Shown here piece after piece: positions 1 through 8,777 of a stretch of 64,000 nt of DNA. Under the pieces are notes generated by a model. That model was not told the origin of the DNA. It saw only the letters and a list, made by a program, of their open reading frames with translations, and did not search any database. A program made the position numbers and the translations under genes. This DNA is from Pseudonocardia sp. C8 (GTDB lineage: Bacteria > Actinomycetota > Actinomycetes > Mycobacteriales > Pseudonocardiaceae): the NCBI RefSeq assembly GCF_014267175.1, contig NZ_JACMTR010000002.1, forward strand, positions 4,799,501 through 4,863,500, read 5' to 3'. Each line of letters opens with the position of its first letter. Positions within the stretch are counted from its first letter, which is position 1.

Positions 1-1177
1 GGGCCGCGACCCGGTCCACGGTGGGCGCGTCCACTGGCAGCGCGCGCCGGCAGGCGAGGCCGGTCAGCACGCCGACCCCGACCGGGAGCAGGAGCACCAG
101 CGGTGCCGCCGCCGGCACGTCCGCGACCGGCAGGACCACCGTCAGCGGGAACGGCGGCAACGGGCCGGGCGCGGCCTGCAGCGGCCCGGAGGTCGCGGCA
201 CCGATCGAGACCCCGGCGCCCAGTCCCCAGGAGAGCGCACCGACCAGTGCGTTGGGCAGGTAGCCGACGGCGAGCGCCAGCACCCCCAGGGTGGCGCCGA
301 ATCCTGGACCCAGGCGTGCGGCCGCCTCGGTCACCGCGGGCGCGGACAGCACCAGGGCGCCGCTCAGCACCAGCGCTCCGGTCAGCAGCAACCCGGTCGC
401 GGCCACCCGGACCCCGGCCAGCGACGCGCCCGGCCAGCCCGCGAGCACCCGCTTCCAGGCTGCGGGCAGCCCGCAGGCGTGGACGACACCGACACCCGCG
501 GCCGTGCCCCCGATGAGCCCCGCCCCGACGAGCGATGCCCACGGCGCCGTCACCGCCATCTCCTTCGGCAGCAGCGCCCCGGCCAGGACCGCGACCGCGG
601 CCGCCGCGCCGGCCTGTGACGCGACGACCGCCCCGGCGTCGTGCCGTACCCGGCCGCCGAGGCGGCGCACCGCCCAGTGCGAGGAGCAGGCGACCATGAG
701 CACGACCACCAGGGTCGGCAGCAGCGGGAGCACGCCGAGCGGGCGGTCCTGCAGCGCGATCGGGATCTGGTGGGCGGCCAGCCACATCGGGACGGCCGTG
801 GCGAGCGCTCCGTCCGCGGTCACCGGCGCGCCCCCGGAACCGGCGAGCAGCGCCGCGACCGGGACCAGCAGGGTGTAGCCGGTCAGCACCGCGCCCATGG
901 TCGCCGCGAGGAGGATCCGCAGGCGGTCGAGTCCGTTCCCGTCGCCGTGCCGGGCCGGCGCCGCCCGCCGTGCCGTGCCGCGGGAGCGCCCGCGCTCGGC
1001 GTCGGCGCGGGTCCGTCCCGCCCCGGTGCGCGTGCGTTCCGGCCCGGTGCGGACCCGCTCCGGCCCGGCGCCGCGCACCCCGTCCGTGGCGGCGACGCGC
1101 GACCGGTCGGCTCCGGAACCGGTCGGCCGGGCGCGGGACGCGGGACGGCCGCGGGTGGGCCGGGACGAGGTGGTCAC
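1..1177 (-). CDS. DUF6350 (PerM-like) membrane protein, 3' end cut by window
   Basis: The reverse strand is open from a GTG at 1177 to the window edge, giving about 392 residues. The first ~90 residues are a low-complexity Arg/Thr/Gly tail. After that come hydrophobic segments and the stretch PLGVLPLLPT, which is typical of DUF6350. In mycobacteria a DUF6350 protein (PerM, linked to cell division under stress) lies downstream of sucCD and the DUF5336 gene, and the same order is seen here. The start is uncertain because the N-terminal tail is unconserved and no clear Shine-Dalgarno sequence is visible. The C-terminus lies outside the window. Confidence 0.75.
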   Translation of the reverse strand, partial: MTTSSRPTRGRPASRARPTGSGADRSRVAATDGVRGAGPERVRTGPERTRTGAGRTRADAERGRSRGTARRAAPARHGDGNGLDRLRILLAATMGAVLTGYTLLVPVAALLAGSGGAPVTADGALATAVPMWLAAHQIPIALQDRPLGVLPLLPTLVVVLMVACSSHWAVRRLGGRVRHDAGAVVASQAGAAAAVAVLAGALLPKEMAVTAPWASLVGAGLIGGTAAGVGVVHACGLPAAWKRVLAGWPGASLAGVRVAATGLLLTGALVLSGALVLSAPAVTEAAARLGPGFGATLGVLALAVGYLPNALVGALSWGLGAGVSIGAATSGPLQAAPGPLPPFPLTVVLPVADVPAAAPLVLLLPVGVGVLTGLACRRALPVDAPTVDRVAA

Positions 1178-1423
1178 CCGGTCAGGGTCGCAGCGCAGCC
1201 GCGCCGATCGGGTCAGGCACGCCGGGTCCGGCCGGCACGCGTCCGATCCGGCCAGTACGCCCACGACGCGCACGGGCGAGGACGGCGACCGGGCAGCACG
1301 GGTTCCATCGCCCCGTCAGGTCGTCGCGAATCGATCCGTTCCCGGAACACCCTCACCGAGGTGCACCTGAGCGTTCGGCAAAGATCAACAATTCGCGCTG
1401 AGCTGCATCTCGGCGGGGACGGG

Positions 1424-3064
1424 TCAGGACGATGACGCCGAGCCGCCCTCGGTCCGGAAGGCGCGGGTGGACTCGCCGTCCTCGGAGGACGGCCCCGGCC
1501 AGGAGCGGGTGGCCTCCGACGACGCGCCACCGGCGTTCGGCTGTGCGCTCCCGCCGCCCGGCTCGACAGCGCCCGCCGGACCGGTCGCGTCCACCGCGGA
1601 TCCGCCCGACGTGCCAGGTGCCTGCTCGGAGCTCTCGCCGGCGGTCCGGCCGGGACCGGATCCCTGCTGGCCGGTGCCGTTGTGGCCGGACGACTGCCCA
1701 CCCGGGTGACCGGACGCCCGTCCGGCCCCCTCGGACGCCGGTCGCGCGCCCTGCTGGCCCGCCGCCTGTCCGGCACCGGGATGGCCGGAACTCTCGTATG
1801 CGGTGCCCGGCTGCTCCGGAGCCGCCGGCTGGCCGGCTGCGTGCCCGGTTCCGGGCTGCTCGGCCACCTGCCTGGAACCCTGCAGATCAGTCCCCTGGCC
1901 GGGATCGCGCTGGTCTGCCCCCTGCCCGGAAGCCTGGTATGCACTGCCCGCCTTCTCCGGAACCGCACCGGCACCCGGCTGGCCGGCCGCGTGCCCGGTT
2001 CCGGCCTGGTCGGCCCCCTGATCGGAACCCTGCGGACCGGTCCCCCGACCGGGACCCCACAGATCAGTCCCCTGCCCGGAACCCTGCAGATCGGCCGGCT
2101 GCCCTGCACCCGTCCACCCGGAGGGCGACCCGGCCCCCGGGCCGGGCACCGGGTAGCCCTGCTGGCCGGGGACCTCGGCGGTCGCGGCGCCGGGCTGCGC
2201 CGCGTACGACCCCGGGGCCCAGGCCTCGGTGGCCTGCTGCCCGGCGCTCGCCTGCGTACCGGCGCGCTCGCCGTACGCCACCCCGGAGAACGCCCCGCCG
2301 GCGTACCCGCCGGCCACGGGCTGGCCGTACGGCGCGCCGGGCCGGCCGCCGGGAACGGGGTGCTGGCCGGCGTCCTGCTGCGGCGCGCCCGCGTACCCGC
2401 CGTACGCCGGTGCCCCGTACTGGCCGTACCCGGGCTGCCCCGGCTGGCCGTAACCCGGCTGACCCGGCTGACCTGGCTGGCCGGGCTGCCCCGAACCAGG
2501 CTGGCCGGGCTGGCCGGGCTGGCCCGGCTGGCCCAGCTGACCGGGCGGACCGTAGCCGCCCGGCTGGCCGGCCCATCCACCGGGCCGGCCGGGCTGCTGG
2601 GGCAGGCCGGGTGTCGCCCACTGGTGCTGCTGGTCGCCACCGAGGTGTGCCGGCCGGGCCGGGCGCGGCGCGGGCGGGCTCAGCACACCGGAGAGCAGGA
2701 GCTGGCCGTAGAGCAGGGCGGCGACCGCCAGCAGGGCCAGCGGCAGCGAGATCCATCCGGCGGCCCCGGCCGTCACCGGGCTCCCGCTCGCGGTGAACAC
2801 GAAGAGCATCAGCAGGAACCCGGTCCCGGTGAGGACCACCCCGGCGACCAGCGTCCGGCCGGTCCCCGGCAGCAGCGACAGCGTTCCCGCGATACCGCCG
2901 GCGACGAGGAGGCCCAGCGGCAGCGCCACCCCGACGCCGGGCCCGAAGAACCCGGCCAGCAGCGCCAGCAGGGCCGCGACCCCGCCGGCCAGGACCGCGA
3001 GCCGCACGGGCCCGGCCGGCGAGGCGACCGGGCCGTCCGGGGAGGACGGCGGGTTGCTCGACAT
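1424..3064 (-). CDS. DUF5336-like membrane protein with long Pro/Gly/Gln-rich tail
   Basis: 546 residues from an ATG preceded by GGAG. Residues ~20-135 hold four hydrophobic segments. The rest is a long disordered tail: first repeats of QPG (residues ~165-215), then imperfect repeats of the type [10 protein letters not shown] and [10 protein letters not shown] (residues ~310-420), then a Ser/Gly/Glu-rich end. A four-helix N-terminus followed by a Pro/Gln tail, directly downstream of sucCD, matches the mycobacterial DUF5336 34-kDa antigen-like protein Rv0954. The function is not established; it is probably an envelope or septum-associated protein. It is separated from sucD by two hairpins, so it probably has its own promoter. 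Confidence 0.75.
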   Translation of the reverse strand: MSSNPPSSPDGPVASPAGPVRLAVLAGGVAALLALLAGFFGPGVGVALPLGLLVAGGIAGTLSLLPGTGRTLVAGVVLTGTGFLLMLFVFTASGSPVTAGAAGWISLPLALLAVAALLYGQLLLSGVLSPPAPRPARPAHLGGDQQHQWATPGLPQQPGRPGGWAGQPGGYGPPGQLGQPGQPGQPGQPGSGQPGQPGQPGQPGYGQPGQPGYGQYGAPAYGGYAGAPQQDAGQHPVPGGRPGAPYGQPVAGGYAGGAFSGVAYGERAGTQASAGQQATEAWAPGSYAAQPGAATAEVPGQQGYPVPGPGAGSPSGWTGAGQPADLQGSGQGTDLWGPGRGTGPQGSDQGADQAGTGHAAGQPGAGAVPEKAGSAYQASGQGADQRDPGQGTDLQGSRQVAEQPGTGHAAGQPAAPEQPGTAYESSGHPGAGQAAGQQGARPASEGAGRASGHPGGQSSGHNGTGQQGSGPGRTAGESSEQAPGTSGGSAVDATGPAGAVEPGGGSAQPNAGGASSEATRSWPGPSSEDGESTRAFRTEGGSASSS

Positions 3065-3125
3065 GACGACTACTCCAGCGCGTCGGCGACAGGACTCCGG
3101 ACCCGCACGCTAGCCGATGGGCGGC

Positions 3126-3150
3126 CACGGCCGGGTGATGCCCGGCCGTG
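3126..3150 (-). terminator. Second hairpin downstream of sucD
   Basis: CACGGCCGGG and CCCGGCCGTG form a 10-bp perfect stem with a 5-nt loop. It lies just beyond the larger hairpin at 3163-3198 and upstream of the DUF5336 gene, so it is probably a backup terminator of sucCD. Confidence 0.5.
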
Positions 3151-3162
3151 CCACCCACGACG

Positions 3163-3198
3163 ACGCGGGCCCCGGGACCGACGTCCCGGGGCCCGCGT
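3163..3198 (-). terminator. Terminator of sucCD
   Basis: A perfect 16-bp stem (3163-3178 with 3183-3198) with a CGAC loop starts 15 bases after the sucD stop codon. There is no U-run, as is usual for actinomycete terminators. Confidence 0.75.
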
Positions 3199-3212
3199 AC
3201 GGAACGCGTGTC

Positions 3213-4100
3213 CTACTTCGCGGACAGGATGTCCTTCATGAGGCCCGCGGTCTCCGACGGCGTCTTGCCGACCTTGACGCCCGCGGCCTCGAGGGCCTCC
3301 TTCTTCGCCTGGGCGGTCCCGGCGGAGCCGGACACGATGGCGCCGGCGTGGCCCATCGTCTTGCCCTCGGGGGCGGTGAAGCCCGCGACGTAGCCGACGA
3401 CCGGCTTGGTGACGTTGGCCTTGATGTAGTCCGCGGCCCGCTCCTCGGCGTCGCCGCCGATCTCACCGATCATCACGATGGCCTCGGTCTCGGGGTCCGC
3501 CTCGAACGCCTCGAGGGCGTCGATGTGCGTGGTGCCGATGACCGGGTCGCCGCCGATGCCGATCGCGGTGGAGAAGCCGAACTCGCGCAGCTCGAACATC
3601 ATCTGGTAGGTCAGCGTGCCGGACTTCGACACCAGACCGATCTTGCCGGGGCCGGTGATGTTCGCCGGGATGATGCCCGCGTTGGACTTGCCGGGCGAGA
3701 TGATGCCGGGGCAGTTCGGGCCGATGATGCGGGTCTTGTTGCCCTTGGCGACCGCGTGCGCCCAGAAGTACGCGGAGTCGTGCACCGGGATGCCCTCGGT
3801 GATCACGACCGCGAGCGGGATCTCGGCATCGATGGCCTCGATGACCGCGTCCTTGGCGAACTTCGGCGGGACGAACAGCACCGAGACGTCGGCGCCGGTC
3901 TCCTTGATCGCCTCTTCGACGGTGCCGTACACGGTGACGTCCTTGCCACCGACCGAGTGGGTGGTCCCGGCCTTGCGGGCGTTGACGCCGCCCACGATGT
4001 TGGTGCCGGCAGCGATCATCTTGGTGGCGTGCTTGGTGCCCTCGCCGCCGGTGATGCCCTGGACGATGACCTTGCTGTTCTCGTTGAGGAAGATCGACAT
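3213..4100 (-). CDS. sucD: Succinyl-CoA synthetase alpha subunit
   Basis: 295 residues, the usual length. The protein makes succinate, CoA and ATP (or GTP) from succinyl-CoA in the TCA cycle, as a complex with SucC. The N-terminus ([20 protein letters not shown]) is the CoA-binding Rossmann fold. The phosphohistidine is in [14 protein letters not shown] near residue 250. The ATG at 4100 lies 5 bases after the sucC stop codon, so the two genes are co-transcribed. A reading frame continues upstream of this ATG, but only this start gives the canonical N-terminus. Confidence 0.97.
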   Translation of the reverse strand: MSIFLNENSKVIVQGITGGEGTKHATKMIAAGTNIVGGVNARKAGTTHSVGGKDVTVYGTVEEAIKETGADVSVLFVPPKFAKDAVIEAIDAEIPLAVVITEGIPVHDSAYFWAHAVAKGNKTRIIGPNCPGIISPGKSNAGIIPANITGPGKIGLVSKSGTLTYQMMFELREFGFSTAIGIGGDPVIGTTHIDALEAFEADPETEAIVMIGEIGGDAEERAADYIKANVTKPVVGYVAGFTAPEGKTMGHAGAIVSGSAGTAQAKKEALEAAGVKVGKTPSETAGLMKDILSAK

Positions 4101-4105
4101 TTTTC

Positions 4106-5281
4106 TCAGGCTCCCGCGGCGTTCGCAAGCTCGGCGGCCTTGGCGGCCGCGTCGTCCATCGTGCCCACCTGCGTGACCAGCGGGTGGTTCGCCTCGTCGA
4201 GGATCCGGCGACCCTCCTCGACGTTGTTGCCGTCCAGCCGGACGACCAGCGGCTTGGTGGCCTCGCCACCGAGGATCTTCAGGGCCTCGACGATGCCGCG
4301 CGCGACCTCGTCGCACGCGGTGATCCCGCCGAAGACGTTGACGAAGACGCTCTCGACGTCGTCGTCGCCGAGGATGACGTCCAGGCCGTCGGCCATGATC
4401 TGGGCCGAGGCGCCGCCGCCGATGTCGAGGAAGTTCGCGGGCTTGACCCCGCCGTGCGCCTCGCCAGCGTAGGCGACGACGTCGAGGGTCGACATGACCA
4501 GGCCCGCGCCGTTGCCGATGATGCCGACCTTGCCGTCCTCGAGCTTGACGTAGTTGAGGCCCTTGGCCTTGGCCTTCGCCTCGAGCGGGTTCTCGGTGCG
4601 CTCGTCGACCAGCTGCGCGTGCTCGGGGTGGCGGAAGTCGGCGTTGCCGTCCAGCGTGACCTTGCCGTCGAGCGCGATCACCTTGTCCTGCGGGTCCCGG
4701 ACCAGCGGGTTGACCTCGACCAGGGTGGCGTCCTCGGAGACGAAGGTCTCCCAGAGCTTCACGATGACGTCCGCGGCCTCGTCGGCGACGGCGGCCGGGA
4801 TCTTCCCCGCGGCGACGATCTCGTCGGCCTTGGCCCTGTCGACGCCGGCGATCGGGTCGATCGCGATCCGGGCCAGCGCCTCCGGGCGCTCGACGGCCAG
4901 CTGCTCGATCTCCATGCCGCCCTCGGCCGAGCACATCGCCAGGAACGTGCGGTTCGAGCGGTCCAGCAGGAACGAGAAGTAGTACTCCTCGGAGATGTCG
5001 CTGGCCTCGGTCACCAGCACCTGGTGGACGACGTGGCCCTTGATGTCGAGCCCGAGGATCGCCTCGGCCTTCTCCTTGGCCTCGTCGGCGTTCTGGGCCA
5101 GCTTCACACCGCCGGCCTTGCCCCGGCCACCGGTCTTGACCTGGGCCTTGACCACGACGGCGGTGCCCAGCTCGGACGCCGCGGCGGCCGCGTCGGCGGC
5201 GTTGTCCACGGTCTTCCCCGGCAGCACCGGGACTCCGTGCGCGGCGAAGAGGTCCTTCGCCTGGTACTCGTACAGGTCCAC
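4106..5281 (-). CDS. sucC: Succinyl-CoA synthetase beta subunit
   Basis: 391 residues from a GTG preceded by GGGAGAG. The protein opens with the canonical [20 protein letters not shown] and carries an ATP-grasp domain ([18 protein letters not shown], residues ~45-65) and a C-terminal ligase domain with [14 protein letters not shown]. It binds nucleotide and succinate and works with SucD. The frame is open upstream, but the longer versions add only unconserved residues. The divergent lipase gene starts 276 bp away, so the promoters of both genes lie in that gap. Confidence 0.97.
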   Translation of the reverse strand: MDLYEYQAKDLFAAHGVPVLPGKTVDNAADAAAAASELGTAVVVKAQVKTGGRGKAGGVKLAQNADEAKEKAEAILGLDIKGHVVHQVLVTEASDISEEYYFSFLLDRSNRTFLAMCSAEGGMEIEQLAVERPEALARIAIDPIAGVDRAKADEIVAAGKIPAAVADEAADVIVKLWETFVSEDATLVEVNPLVRDPQDKVIALDGKVTLDGNADFRHPEHAQLVDERTENPLEAKAKAKGLNYVKLEDGKVGIIGNGAGLVMSTLDVVAYAGEAHGGVKPANFLDIGGGASAQIMADGLDVILGDDDVESVFVNVFGGITACDEVARGIVEALKILGGEATKPLVVRLDGNNVEEGRRILDEANHPLVTQVGTMDDAAAKAAELANAAGA

Positions 5282-5557
5282 TCGGCTCTCCCGCTCCACT
5301 TCGCTCTCGCCGCGACCCGGCGCGGTCCCGGGTTCCCTCCGGGCCGCGCCCCGCTCTGGGAGGCGGCAGCGGTCGCGGACGTCGGTCGTGCTGCGTCGAG
5401 AGCCTAGCCACGCCGGCGACACCGGTCCTGACCTGGGCCGGTGACTGCTGTCACCCCGTCGGGGCAGTGCTCGATTCAGATGGCCCGTCCGGGTGACGCA
5501 CGCCACCGGCCGCTCGAGCCCTCGGCAAGATCGTGTGATCTGGCTTACCGTGCGTCC

Positions 5558-6550
5558 ATGGCGACGTCGCTGACCGGGTGGGGTCGCCTGCGCGCGATCG
5601 CCACCGGGGCGGCGGCCCTTGCGAGCGACTCCGCGCAGGCGGCGCGCTACGCCGTGCGCACCTTCACCTCACCCGCGGGCCTCCGGGGACTGGCCGTCGA
5701 ATGGGCCTGGCTGGCCACCCATGTGGCGCTCTATCCGATCGGCCTGATGGAGGAGAACCTCCGGCCGCACGAGCACTGGCGCACCGACAGCCTCCCTCCG
5801 GTGAAGCGGAGCCTCGTGGTCGCCGACCCGACCGCCGCGCGGACGCCGATCCTGCTCATCCACGGGATCATGGACAACCGCTCGGTCTTCACCGTGTTCG
5901 CCCACGCGTTGCGCCGGCGCGGCTTCGGCGTGGTGCACGCGATCAACTACAGCATGCGCACCGACGATGTCCGCAGCGCCGCGCACGAGCTGCGCGGGCA
6001 CGTCGAGCGGCTGTGCGAGGCCACCGGATCGGACAAGGTCCACATCGTCGGTCACTCGCTCGGCGGAGTCATCGCCCGGTACTTCGTCCAGCAGATGGGT
6101 GGTGACGACGTCGTCGACACCCTCGTCACGCTCGGCAGCCCGCACTCCGGCAGCAACCTCGCCTACCTCGCACCGATCCCGCTGGGCCACCAGCTGCGGC
6201 CGGGGTCGGCGATGCTGCGCGAGCTCGACGCGCCCGCTCCGGGGTGCCGCACCCGGTTCCTGGTCGTGTGGTCGCGGATGGACGAGGTCGTCGTGCCGCA
6301 GCGCCACGCCCGGCTCCGGCACCCCGACCTGGACGTGCAGGAACTCGAGCTGGACGACGTCGGGCACCTGTCGCTGCCCATCGACCGGCGCACCGTGCAC
6401 TGGGTGGCGAGCACGCTGGCACGCGGTGAGGAGGAACGGCGCGAGCACGACCGGGTGCGCGACCGCCGGCTGCGGGGTGCGCTGCGGTTCGCCGGCCGGC
6501 ACACGGTGTCCCCCGCGTTCGCCACCGGGCGCGGCGCACCGGCCTCCTGA
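5558..6550 (+). CDS. Alpha/beta-hydrolase, lipase/esterase family
   Basis: 330 residues from ATG 5558. The motif [10 protein letters not shown] begins the hydrolase core (residue ~97), the nucleophile elbow is GHSLGG (residue ~167), the acid is probably in [10 protein letters not shown] and the histidine in DDVGHLSLP. This is the layout of triacylglycerol lipase/esterase-like proteins (EstA, LipA type). Residues ~45-70 are hydrophobic and could anchor it to the membrane. The substrate cannot be named from sequence. It is divergent from sucC and appears to be monocistronic. Confidence 0.85.
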   Translation: MATSLTGWGRLRAIATGAAALASDSAQAARYAVRTFTSPAGLRGLAVEWAWLATHVALYPIGLMEENLRPHEHWRTDSLPPVKRSLVVADPTAARTPILLIHGIMDNRSVFTVFAHALRRRGFGVVHAINYSMRTDDVRSAAHELRGHVERLCEATGSDKVHIVGHSLGGVIARYFVQQMGGDDVVDTLVTLGSPHSGSNLAYLAPIPLGHQLRPGSAMLRELDAPAPGCRTRFLVVWSRMDEVVVPQRHARLRHPDLDVQELELDDVGHLSLPIDRRTVHWVASTLARGEEERREHDRVRDRRLRGALRFAGRHTVSPAFATGRGAPAS

Positions 6551-6828
6551 CGCCGCCGCACCCGGCCGGAGCAACCGCACGGCGCCCGCGACTCCCCCTC
6601 CGGCGCGTTCCCCCGACCGGTCGTCGATGATCTCCGACCGTCCGCACCCGGGCGCCGACCCACCGTTGCCGCACTGCGACGATCGGGTTACCGTCGCGTC
6701 GTCCACGTCACGGACCGATCACGGTGGTCGGCGCTGTCCCCGAACGGCGCCCGCCCCCCGACGGAGCCCCCACTCCGATGGCCACCGCCGACCGGCCCGG
6801 GACGACCTGAACACCAGAAGGGCAGGTC

Positions 6829-8079
6829 TTGGCGCGCCACCGCTCCCCCAGCGGCGCCGTCCGACCGGAGCTCCGGCCCGGCACGCACCCCCGCGTGCCG
6901 GTCGCCGCGGGCAGCCACCGGCACCCGGCGCCTCCGTCGTCGGTTCCGCGTACCCCCGCGACGGCCGGGCCCGACGGCCCCCGCCCCGCACCGCCGACCG
7001 CGTTCCTGCACCGTCCGGTCACCGGTGACACCGCACGGCCGGCTGCGCCGCGCACCCCCCTGCCGGCGCACACCCCCCGCCGTCCGGTGCCGTCCGCGGG
7101 CACGAGCGCCGGTCACCCGGCGGCACGGGTGCACGCTCGGCAGCCCGCACCGGCGGGCCCGTCCGGCACGGGAGCGGCGGCCCACCCCGGCCGGCAGCAC
7201 GTCCGGGAAACCCGCACGGCGGCGCATCCCGGCGCGGCAGCCGGCGGGCCGGCCCGGCCGGGCACGCTCCCGCAGACCCCGCCGCTGGCGCCCCGCACCC
7301 GGGTGACCGTCGCCGCCGCGGCCGGCGGCGCGCTCGTCGCGGCCGGCCAGACGGTCGCCGGGGCGCTCGGCATCCCCGGCCTCGCCGGCGAGCCGTCGGT
7401 CGAGCAGTCGTACACGACGCTGTCCGCCTCGGCGATGCTCCCGGTGCCCGCCGAGTCCCACGCCGCCGCCCCGGATTCGACCCCGGCGATCGGTGGCGAG
7501 CAGCTCGCCCGCCAGGTGTCGGTCCCGGACCTCCAGGACACCGGCAAGGTCGACGTGGCCAACATCGCGAAGGCCGCGCGGCTCGGCGAGCAGGCCGCGA
7601 AGGTGGAGCGCGCCGTCTCCGGGGCCATGTCGCGCGGCGCCCCGAAGGCCGTCCTGTACGACGGCGAGCCGCTCGTCATGCCCACCGCCGGCCGGTTCAC
7701 CTCCGGTTTCGGCGCCCGCTGGGGCGTGCAGCACAACGGCATCGACCTCGCCGCCCCGATCGGCACGCCGATCTTCGCCCTCACCGACGGCGTCGTGGAG
7801 AAGGCCGGCGCGGCCAGCGGCTTCGGGATGTGGGTGGTGCTCAAGCACCCCGACGGCACCAGCTCGGTGTACGGCCACGTCAACCGCGCGCTCGTCGAGG
7901 TCGGCCAGGAGGTCAGGGCCGGCGACGAGATCGCGGAGGTCGGCAACCGCGGCCAGTCCACCGGGCCGCACCTGCACCTGGAGATCTGGGAGGCCGACGG
8001 CAGCAAGACCAACCCGCTGCCGTGGCTCGCCGAGCGGGGCCTGGACGTCAGCCGGGCGACCGCCGGCCGGGGCGCCTGA
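6829..8079 (+). CDS. M23-family metallopeptidase (LytM type), membrane-anchored
   Basis: 416 residues from a TTG preceded by AAGGGCAGG. The first ~150 residues are Pro/Arg/His-rich and probably cytoplasmic and disordered. A hydrophobic segment follows (VTVAAAAGGALVAAGQTVAG). The C-terminal ~130 residues are a complete M23 domain with zinc ligands in HNGIDLAAP and GPHLHLEIW. Such enzymes cut peptide cross-links of peptidoglycan or activate other hydrolases outside the membrane. The Pro/Arg-rich N-terminus is much longer than in typical LytM proteins. Confidence 0.88.
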   Translation: MARHRSPSGAVRPELRPGTHPRVPVAAGSHRHPAPPSSVPRTPATAGPDGPRPAPPTAFLHRPVTGDTARPAAPRTPLPAHTPRRPVPSAGTSAGHPAARVHARQPAPAGPSGTGAAAHPGRQHVRETRTAAHPGAAAGGPARPGTLPQTPPLAPRTRVTVAAAAGGALVAAGQTVAGALGIPGLAGEPSVEQSYTTLSASAMLPVPAESHAAAPDSTPAIGGEQLARQVSVPDLQDTGKVDVANIAKAARLGEQAAKVERAVSGAMSRGAPKAVLYDGEPLVMPTAGRFTSGFGARWGVQHNGIDLAAPIGTPIFALTDGVVEKAGAASGFGMWVVLKHPDGTSSVYGHVNRALVEVGQEVRAGDEIAEVGNRGQSTGPHLHLEIWEADGSKTNPLPWLAERGLDVSRATAGRGA

Positions 8080-8122
8080 CCGCCGAACCTGCTTCCCCCG
8101 TCCCGACCGCACCGGCGAGACT

Positions 8123-8773
8123 GTGCCGGTGGCGGGTGACGGCGGGATCCGGGTGGGCGACGAGGAACGCCGTTCGGTCGACGCGCGGCTGCAGCGGGCG
8201 CACGGTGAGGGCCGGCTCAGCCTCGAGGAGTACGAGGAGCGGTCCACCCGCGCCTGGGCCGCGCGCACCCGCGACGACCTCGCCGCGCTGACCGCCGACC
8301 TGCCCCCGGAGGGAGCGGCGATCACCGCCGCCCGGAGCAGCGAGGCCACGGTCCCGGCGGGGACCGGCGCGGTCGCGACCGAGTGGGTCCGCCGCGCCGG
8401 GTCGGCGCTCGGGACCGTCCTGCTGCTCGGCGCCGCGCTCTGGGGCGGCTCGCACCTGCTCGGCGGCGACGACGGCACCGTCGTGTTCGGCAGCCGCACG
8501 GTCGGCGTCGCCGGGGACACCGACCGGGTGGAGGTCGGCGTGCTCTTCGGGAGCGTCCAGGTCGTCGTGCCCGACGACGCCCGGGTCACCGCGACCGGGT
8601 GGAAGGTGTTCGGCTCCACCGACTGCGAGGTCGCGTGCGCCGGTACGGGTACCCGGCCGGTCACGGTCGACGTCTCCGGGGCGTTCGGCAGCACGGAGAT
8701 CATGACCCGGACGCAGGCCGCGTCCGAGCCGCCCGACCGGGACGACCGGGGAGACCGGGACGACGACGACTGA
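8123..8773 (+). CDS. DUF1707 protein with one membrane helix
   Basis: 216 residues from a GTG. Residues ~5-55 are a DUF1707 domain (IRVGDEERRSVDARLQRAHG and EGRLSLEEYEER), a helical module common in actinomycetes. One membrane helix follows (SALGTVLLLGAALWGG) and then a beta-rich region with DRVEVGVLFGSVQVVVP, similar to the C-terminal domain of LiaF-like proteins. A LiaF-like role in envelope-stress sensing is inference only. The last residues are a run of Asp/Arg. It converges with pcrA, with only 4 bases between stops. Confidence 0.7.
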   Translation: MPVAGDGGIRVGDEERRSVDARLQRAHGEGRLSLEEYEERSTRAWAARTRDDLAALTADLPPEGAAITAARSSEATVPAGTGAVATEWVRRAGSALGTVLLLGAALWGGSHLLGGDDGTVVFGSRTVGVAGDTDRVEVGVLFGSVQVVVPDDARVTATGWKVFGSTDCEVACAGTGTRPVTVDVSGAFGSTEIMTRTQAASEPPDRDDRGDRDDDD

Positions 8774-8777
8774 GGCG

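Noticed and set aside
1432..3241. Long forward frames opposite the DUF5336 gene
   Set aside because: They mirror the Pro/Gly/Gln repeats of the reverse gene and have no domain.
3213..5411. A continuous 732-codon reverse frame over sucC and sucD
   Set aside because: Only its end (3213-4100) is the real sucD; the rest is an antiphase shadow of sucC, which is open in another frame with family motifs.
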